NCBI GenBank assembly: GCA_001632435.1
Contig: KV423925.1
Span: forward strand, 125,839-189,838
Length of the DNA: 64,000 nt
From: Calocera cornea HHB12733
Lineage: Eukaryota > Basidiomycota > Dacrymycetes > Dacrymycetales > Dacrymycetaceae
Reading direction: 5' to 3'
Of the stretch, positions 58,755-64,000 are shown one piece after another; positions within the stretch are counted from its first letter, which is position 1, and the number at the start of each line of letters is the position of its first letter. The translations under genes were made by a program, and so were the position numbers. The notes under the pieces were generated by a model that saw nothing but the letters and a program-made list of their open reading frames with translations, did not search any database and was not told the origin of the DNA.

Positions 58755-58923
58755 CGTGGCCTGTGGGAGGTCAGCTGTGACGCGGAACAGCCTAAGGGCG
58801 GACCACAGTCGCGACGGTCCCGGACTGACGGTGCTCGGCTCCGAACACGCGACCCGGTTCCGATTTGGGGCTCGCGCTTCCCTCCGCCGTTTGCTGTCGC
58901 CCTTCACTCTCGCCGTGCCGACG

Positions 58924-59407
58924 ATGCTCCCCCGCGGCGGCCCGCGCAGCTACTACGTCGCGCTCGCACTCGCCGCCTGCGCCCTCACCTCCCTCGGCAT
59001 AAACTCGATCACGCAGCGGGAGCAGCACACCCAGCTCCGCCTCCGCCTCACCACCCAGCGCACAGTCCTGCGCGACCTCATCGCACGCTATCGCGCCGGC
59101 GAGCACGTCCCCCAGAACGAGGAGCATCGCCTCCTCCGCCTCGCCCAGATCAGCCTCACGCCCGGGCACCCAGCCACAGACGCGCACAAGCCGACGTCCG
59201 TCATGCAGGCCGTGTTCGGCCGGCCCGTCCCCGCCGAGGACGAGGCGCGCGAGCTGGCCAAGCTCCGGGAGATATGGGACCAAGGTGCGCCCCCACCCGC
59301 CGCGGCAGCCGTATTTGGCCGTCCCCTAGCCTTATATACTCACTCTCCCTCTTGCGCTAGCACTCCGTGACGACGAGCAGCAGCAGCAGAAGCGCGCTCT
59401 TGCCTGA
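58924..59407 (+). CDS. Small single-pass membrane protein, unknown
   Basis: Start MLPRGGPRSYYVALALAACA. One transmembrane or signal-anchor segment (YYVALALAACALTSLGINSI) is followed by a soluble, helical, charged region (EHRLLRLAQISLT, EDEARELAKLREIW). A 76-bp intron (59,285-59,360) joins EIWDQ to ALRDDEQQQQKRALA and a stop at 59,407; read without splicing the frame would end at 59,370. About 135 residues. It shares a divergent promoter of about 170 bp with glucosidase II. No family was recognised; the layout fits a small mitochondrial or ER membrane protein. Confidence 0.7.
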
Positions 59408-60673
59408 TCCGGCAGCACCCCCGCGCCCACGCCCACGCCCCTATCAGCACCCCCGGCGAATCCAACATGCCCCCCTTCGCCAGAGCCGCCCGTCCGGCGA
59501 AGACCGCAACCCCGGGCCCGGGCCGCGCATGCGCGCCCGCCCAGTAAGGGCATCCCCGCCGCACCCCATGCCCATCCCATCCCATCCCATCCCATCGCCC
59601 CCTGCTCCCTCCCGGATCTGTGCAATCTCCTCACTCAACCGACGATGACGCCTTCCCAGCCACCCAGCGCCGATCCTCCCGGCATATTCCAGTGCACAGC
59701 GTACAGTGCACAGCGTACAGTGTACGGCAATCTTCGGACCATCCCCCCCCGCACCATGTTGGGCCATACGCCTCCCATCATACCCTCGGCCCACCGCACC
59801 GCACCGCAGCGCGATCCCGTCTCCCGTTTCCCAGGAAGGCACAACGCCCCAACCGGCCCCTTCCCCCTTCCCCCGTCCCCGCCCCACGCGAAGCGCATCC
59901 CCGCGCACGGCCGACATGGACATGGACATCGATTCCCATCGCACCGCCCGCCCTCCGAGCACGCACCGCAAGCGGGTCCTCCTATCTCTCCAGTACTCCT
60001 GTCCCCCGCGCCCGCACCCGCACCCGCCAACTCCTGACCAACGCCAGGCGAGGTGCTGCGATGCGATACCCGGAACGACCGGAATGCCCGGTGCTGCATC
60101 ATCCATCGGCCCCCTGGCCAAGAAGGGTAACAGCGGCCCCCATATCCGGCAGCATGCAGCATGCAGCATGCAGGGTGCAGGCCTCAAGCGCGAACCGAAC
60201 CGAACCGGACCGGCCGGCGGCAACCACTATCTTATCAATGATCAATGATAATGATCAATGATCACCAATCACCAATCACCAACTCAGGTGCCCCGAGCGG
60301 GGCGGGAGCCGCGTGTCGCACTCCATACCCGCTGCCCAGTAGGTGTAGAAGCCGAAAACTGCCCTCCGGGGGGACCAAATCTGCACATTGCACATTGCAC
60401 ATTGCACACGGCGGCATTCCCAGCCAGCCCATCAGCGGCACCGCCTGACCTGATCGGCCGGGTCGGGTGCGGGTGCGCTCACCGACAGACAAGCGCGCAC
60501 CGCACAAGCACACAGCCCACAGCCCACAGTACACAGTACACAGTATATATCTATCTGCCTTGGACGCTCGCCGGCACAGGGCCGCCCCGCTGTGCCCTGC
60601 TTTGCTCTGCCGCCGCCGTTTCCCCGCCCGCCCCCCAGCCCCAGCCCACAGCCTAGCGCGAACGACGACAGCG
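59408..60673. repeat. Intergenic region rich in short tandem repeats
   Basis: About 1.27 kb with no recognised gene but several distinct microsatellite-like tracts: CCCAT units (about 59,571-59,596), a 14-bp unit gtgcacagcgtaca repeated (about 59,692-59,721), cagcatg units (about 60,151-60,174), atgatca/accaatc units (about 60,238-60,285), gcacatt units (about 60,382-60,407) and cacagccca/cagtaca units (about 60,506-60,546). Long open frames in all six phases reflect high GC and repeats, not genes. Confidence 0.6.
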
Positions 60674-61498
60674 ATGGCATGCCGCGATATCCGGACGGTG
60701 ATCCCCCTTCCCCATCCCCATCCCCTCCGCACCCCCGGCTCCGGCTCCGGCTCCGGCTCCGGGTCGCCGTCGCCCTCGCTGGCCGCCCACGCCCAAGCCT
60801 GGCTCCTCCACCTCCCGGCAGACTACTACCTGCCCCTCCCGCGCCGGCTGCTCAAGCCCGGCAGCAGCAGCGGCGGGGGCGGCGGCGGCGGCGGGGGCTT
60901 CCCGCGCCGGCTGCTCGACCCGCACGCCGGGATCCGGCTCGACCACGGCCTGGCGGTGCAGGCTGCGCAAGCGGCCGGGGCGGACCAGCAGTGGTACTAC
61001 CATTACCGGCTGACGTTCGGTCGGTCCCTTCCCTTCCCTCTCTCCACTCCACTGCTCCGCTCCACTCCGCTCCGCGCAGTTGGGCCAGGCGGGCGATGCG
61101 GGCTGCTGGCTGACTGCACCACAGGCCTCTCGCCCCCCGGCCCCGGCCCCGGCCACCAGCCGCAGCCGCAGCCGCAAGAGCCCGTCGTGAAGCACCTGCA
61201 CGTGCCCCTCCCGGCCCTGTACTCCGAGGCGCCCCTCTGCCTGTCCGAGCTCGAGGCCGCGCTTCGCCTCCTGACCGTCGCCGGCTCGCGCTGCGAGGGC
61301 GCGGCCCCCACGCGCCCCCGGGTCACGGCCGCGTTCGTGCGCAAGGACCCCGCGTGCGGGTGGAGAGTCGTGTTCCGGTCCGAGGAGGGGCACGGCGCGG
61401 GCTCGTTCCCCCTCCGGTCGTACGCCCAGAGGCAGCATGGCGAGCTGGCGGTGTGGGAAGGGCTGCGAAGGACTGGGGAGCGGAGCGGAGAGGACTGA
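60674..61498 (+). CDS. Unknown protein (about 230-275 residues)
   Basis: The start is MACRDIRTVIPLPHPHPLR. Short Gly/Ser runs (GSGSGSGSGSPSPS, SSSGGGGGGGGGF) surround a conserved-looking core: HAQAWLLHLPADYYLPLPRRLL, DHGLAVQAAQAAG and WYYHYRLTFG. A second part has VVKHLHVPLPALYSEAPLC, LSELEAALRLLTVAGSRCEG and CGWRVVFRSEEGHGAGSFP, ending RTGERSGED. A 60-bp in-frame pyrimidine-rich segment (gtcggt...cgcag, about 61,020-61,079) looks like an intron. The core looks folded, but I do not recognise it. It is convergent with the Sld7-like gene. Confidence 0.55.
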   Translation: MACRDIRTVIPLPHPHPLRTPGSGSGSGSGSPSPSLAAHAQAWLLHLPADYYLPLPRRLLKPGSSSGGGGGGGGGFPRRLLDPHAGIRLDHGLAVQAAQAAGADQQWYYHYRLTFGRSLPFPLSTPLLRSTPLRAVGPGGRCGLLADCTTGLSPPGPGPGHQPQPQPQEPVVKHLHVPLPALYSEAPLCLSELEAALRLLTVAGSRCEGAAPTRPRVTAAFVRKDPACGWRVVFRSEEGHGAGSFPLRSYAQRQHGELAVWEGLRRTGERSGED

Positions 61499-61631
61499 GA
61501 GGGTTGGATTAATGTTAACTAGCCATGTCTATATTACAACATTGCGGTGGTGTGATCAAAGTGGGGTGTTGTACATGGATCCAGAGGTAGCGAGTGGGAA
61601 TGGGAATGGGGCGACCGGGCGGCAGTAGACT

Positions 61632-62990
61632 CTACGCCCACATGCCCTCCTCGTCCGCCTCCTCTAGCGGTTCGCGGGGCTTGCTTCGTGGCGCCTTGAC
61701 GGGGGAGTCGGCGATGAAGTACATGCCCACGTGCGTGCCAACGAGGCGGATGACTTCCTCCCGCTCTACTCTCCGCTTCCTCATCGATCTCCTCTGGCAC
61801 GACGATGAGCGCCAGCAGACATCGTCGTCGTGCGAAAGCAACTCACCAGAGCGAACACGACGCCGCGGTTGATAGTCGCGAAGCAGTCCTTGAACTCGGC
61901 GTGCGAGCGCGGGCACCCCGCGCTCGTGAGCAGGCTCAGGATGTGCTTCCTGATCAGGGCCTTGTTCTGCTCCTCGAGCGTCGGGGGCTCCGCCGACTTG
62001 GCCGGCACCAGGGGCGGGGGCATCTCCCTGTCCGCGTCCTTCCCGTCGCGCAGCAGGTTCTCCTTGCCGCCTTTCTCCACAGCGGCTTTGCTCGCCTTGC
62101 GGCGCAGGACGGGGGGCCGCCCGGGTTTCTCCGCGTCAGCTTCGTCGGAAAGGCGCCGCCGCTTCGCGCCCGGGTCGGAGAAGACGTCGTCGGTGAGGAG
62201 TTGTCTCAGGCTGACGCTGCTCGCCGTGCGCGCGAGGGCGAGCGGGCGCTTGACGCCCCTCGCCTCGCGCTTCGGCTCGAGGGTGAGTGCGCGCAGGTCC
62301 TGCACGCGCCGGGGGAGCGGGTCGTCCGGCCTCGGCAGGCGCTTGGGCTTGGTGGGCGCGGGCCGCGCGCGGCCGACGAGGATCTCGAGCTTGCTCGGGG
62401 TGAAGGCGGACGGGGAGGGGAAGAGGAGCACCTCGTCTTCTGACGCTGAGTCGGGGGAGGAGCCGAGGGAGATGCGCAGGCAGGTGTGGTGCTTGGGCGG
62501 TGCGGGCTGGGAGGGGGAAGGGGAGGCCGAGGTGGCGGAGGGGGGAGATGTGCAGAAGAGACGCGTGAAGTAGGCGACGGTCAGCTGGCAGGAGGGGTTG
62601 ATGTGCCTGTATGCACGGCGTACTGTCAGCTCGCCGCTCGGGCGCCGCGCACAGGGGAGGCACGGGTACGCACATCCTGATGCCGTGCTCGACGTCGACG
62701 TCGCCCGACCACGTGCCGATGACGGGGAGGGTCGGGCGCCCTCTGAGCGTCTCCAGTGCGAGCGCGACGGGGGAGTCGAGCGCGTGCAGTGTCTTGCCGG
62801 GCGTGGTGGCCGTGCCAGTGTTGTTTGCTGGTGTGGAGCCGGAGGCGGCCTTCGCTGTTGCTGCTGCTGCTGTTGCTGCTGCTGCTGTGGGGGAGGGGGC
62901 GGGGAGCTGGGCGACGAATGCGATGCCGTCGAGCGGGGTGAATGGGTGGGAGAGCGCGCCGCGCCAGAGCAGTCGGTGGGAGGGCGCCAT
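61632..62990 (-). CDS. Protein with Sld7-like C-terminal domain
   Basis: The start is MAPSHRLLWRGALSHPF. The N-terminal part has short strands (VALALETLRGRPTLPVIGTWSGDVDV) and an alanine run encoded by gct/gtt repeats. After an intron near 62,605-62,670 come NPSCQLTVAYFTRLFC, a long disordered basic linker (KRRRLSDEAD, KPGRPPVLRRKASKAA), and a folded C-terminal block: EEQNKALIRKHILSLLTSAG, HAEFKDCFATINRGVVFALRR and EEVIRLVGTHVGMYF. The block resembles the helical C-terminal domain of Sld7/MTBP-type replication-initiation factors (the EFK-F--I-RG--FALR pattern). By family, Sld7 works with Sld3 in CDK/DDK-dependent origin firing. I infer this from pattern only. The last intron (gtgagt...tgccag) is well supported. 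Confidence 0.55.
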
Positions 62991-63468
62991 CGCGGAGGGG
63001 AGCGGAGGGGAGGGGAGGGGGGCAGTCAGTCAGTCCTGGGAGGGAGAGCGGGTGCGGACGCGTGCATCCACAGTCACGTGATGTGATTGGCCTCCATCCC
63101 GGGCCAGGGCCAGGGCCGCGTCCTCACTGGGCCGTCTCGAGTCCCCGCTCAGGCTCGAGGATGTGCATCAGAGGTGGGGTGACGCCATGCACATACACCG
63201 TCTGATACGCTGCCACTCCAGAGAGGCATGAAGCGACCATCACCTCGCCCGAGCAACCGAGCGGTGCACCACCGGGCCTTGGGACAAAAGGGCGGGAGCA
63301 ATACACCACCACCGGGCCCAGGCGGGGTGGACAATCCCACCCGGACGTTCACCGTCCTGCCTGCAATGGCGCCTTATAAGCACAGAGCTCTACAGACATC
63401 ATGCGCACACATCCCATCGAGCGCTCTCTTGTCGGCACAGAGCAAAGTGGTTCTTGCCCTCCGCCGCA
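62991..63468. other. Divergent promoter region
   Basis: About 480 bp between divergent genes, including G-rich runs just upstream of 62,990. A ttataag word near 63,374 is a possible TATA box for the gene at 63,469. Confidence 0.45.
63374..63380 (+). promoter_or_regulatory. Possible TATA box of the last gene
   Basis: The word ttataag (in gccttataagc) lies about 95 bp before the start codon at 63,469. Assigned from position only. Confidence 0.4.
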
Positions 63469-64000
63469 ATGCCCAGGCCGTACATCCCCTCTCTCTACTT
63501 CACCAAGCGCGGGTCGGCCGCCAGCTGGTACATCGACACAGACACGGAGATGCAAATCCTGGTGCGCCCCCTCACACCCGACTACAGTACGCGCTCACCG
63601 CTAACCCGCCATTGATGCAGAACGGCATCCGAGTTCGTGCCCAAGGCCAAGGCCAAGCGGCGCACGGGCACGACCTGAGCGTCCTGGACGAGGACGCGGA
63701 CGCGGACCCGGACGATGCGGACACGGACGCTGACTCGGCGTACGAACCCATCTGCAAGCCCGTCTATTCCCACCAGGGTGTGCCCAGCGGCCTGCCGCGC
63801 GTGGATCACGACTGCCCCTGCACGTGCCACGACTCGCCCGAGCCCCCTCACGACCACGGGCATGGGCACGGGAGCGCCGCTGCCCAGCCTCCCAAGGCGG
63901 GCAGCAGCCGGTCATCCCTCGAGAGCACTAGCCCCACAGCACTCGTGCATGTACCGTTGGATGATGATGAGACGCGCGTCGTCTCCCCCGGCAGGACACC
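63469..64000 (+). CDS. Unknown protein, 5' part only (runs off the window)
   Basis: The start is MPRPYIPSLYFTKRGSAAS. The first exon ends DTDTEMQIL, and a 59-bp intron (about 63,562-63,620, gtgcgc...gatgcag) leads into NGIRVRAQGQGQAAH. The second exon is hydrophilic with an Asp/Ala run (DEDADADPDDADTDADSA), a Cys/His cluster (HDCPCTCHDSPEPPHDHGHGHG) and a Ser-rich stretch. The Cys/His cluster could bind metal, but no family is recognisable. The gene continues past base 64,000. Confidence 0.55.

Noticed and set aside
62850..62890. GCT/GTT trinucleotide run as an intergenic microsatellite
   Set aside because: It lies inside the Sld7-like coding exon and encodes an alanine run.

Overview
The window looks like nuclear DNA of a basidiomycete fungus, most likely an Agaricomycete. 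The reasons are dense genes on both strands, nearly all interrupted by introns of about 50-60 bp with GT...AG ends, conserved eukaryotic proteins, and short intergenic gaps. No prokaryotic operons, tRNA or rRNA genes were seen. Base composition is uneven: the first 3.2 kb is AT-richer and gene-poor, while 33-39 kb and 56-64 kb are very GC-rich. Exon limits were read by eye from ORFs and splice signals, so the spans are firmer than individual exon ends.

Layout. 1-3.5 kb: no recognisable gene. 3.55-3.95 kb: a broken partial copy of the 5' end of the L-type lectin gene whose intact version lies at 23.9-25.3 kb. 4.3-9.8 kb: SWR1 chromatin remodeller. 10.4-16.3 kb: 3-hydroxyacyl-CoA dehydrogenase, a UPF0303 protein and an ArsB-like permease. 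17.55-18.08 kb: a 528-bp non-autonomous DNA transposon with ~100-bp terminal inverted repeats and a 10-bp target-site duplication, in the promoter of a subtilisin-like protease (18.3-19.9 kb). 20.3-23.7 kb: transportin. 26.5-34 kb: CCT-theta, asparaginyl-tRNA synthetase and a PalB/Rim13 calpain. 34.7-39.3 kb: two paralogous SAM methyltransferases. 40.7-43.2 kb: panB-type ketopantoate hydroxymethyltransferase and an F-box protein. 44.4-52.6 kb: an unknown protein, a membrane protein, DPH5, an Erv2-type sulfhydryl oxidase and a disordered basic protein. 53.6-58.8 kb: a Baeyer-Villiger-type monooxygenase and glucosidase II alpha. 58.9-64 kb: a small membrane protein, a simple-repeat region, an unknown protein, an Sld7-like protein, and an unknown gene cut by the window end.

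The most unusual feature is a family of four arrays (25.83-26.36, 39.59-40.53, 43.33-43.93 and 52.71-52.99 kb). Each is built from an 18-bp unit with a conserved ~10-bp core, CGGAAGCAAA, and 7-8 bases that differ in nearly every unit. All four arrays run in the same orientation, lie between genes, and sit 5' of a gene. They match no repeat class known to me and are the best candidate for something undescribed.

The genes are mostly housekeeping and do not form a pathway cluster. A loose secretory-pathway theme (L-type lectin, Erv2-like oxidase, glucosidase II alpha, secreted subtilase) may be chance.
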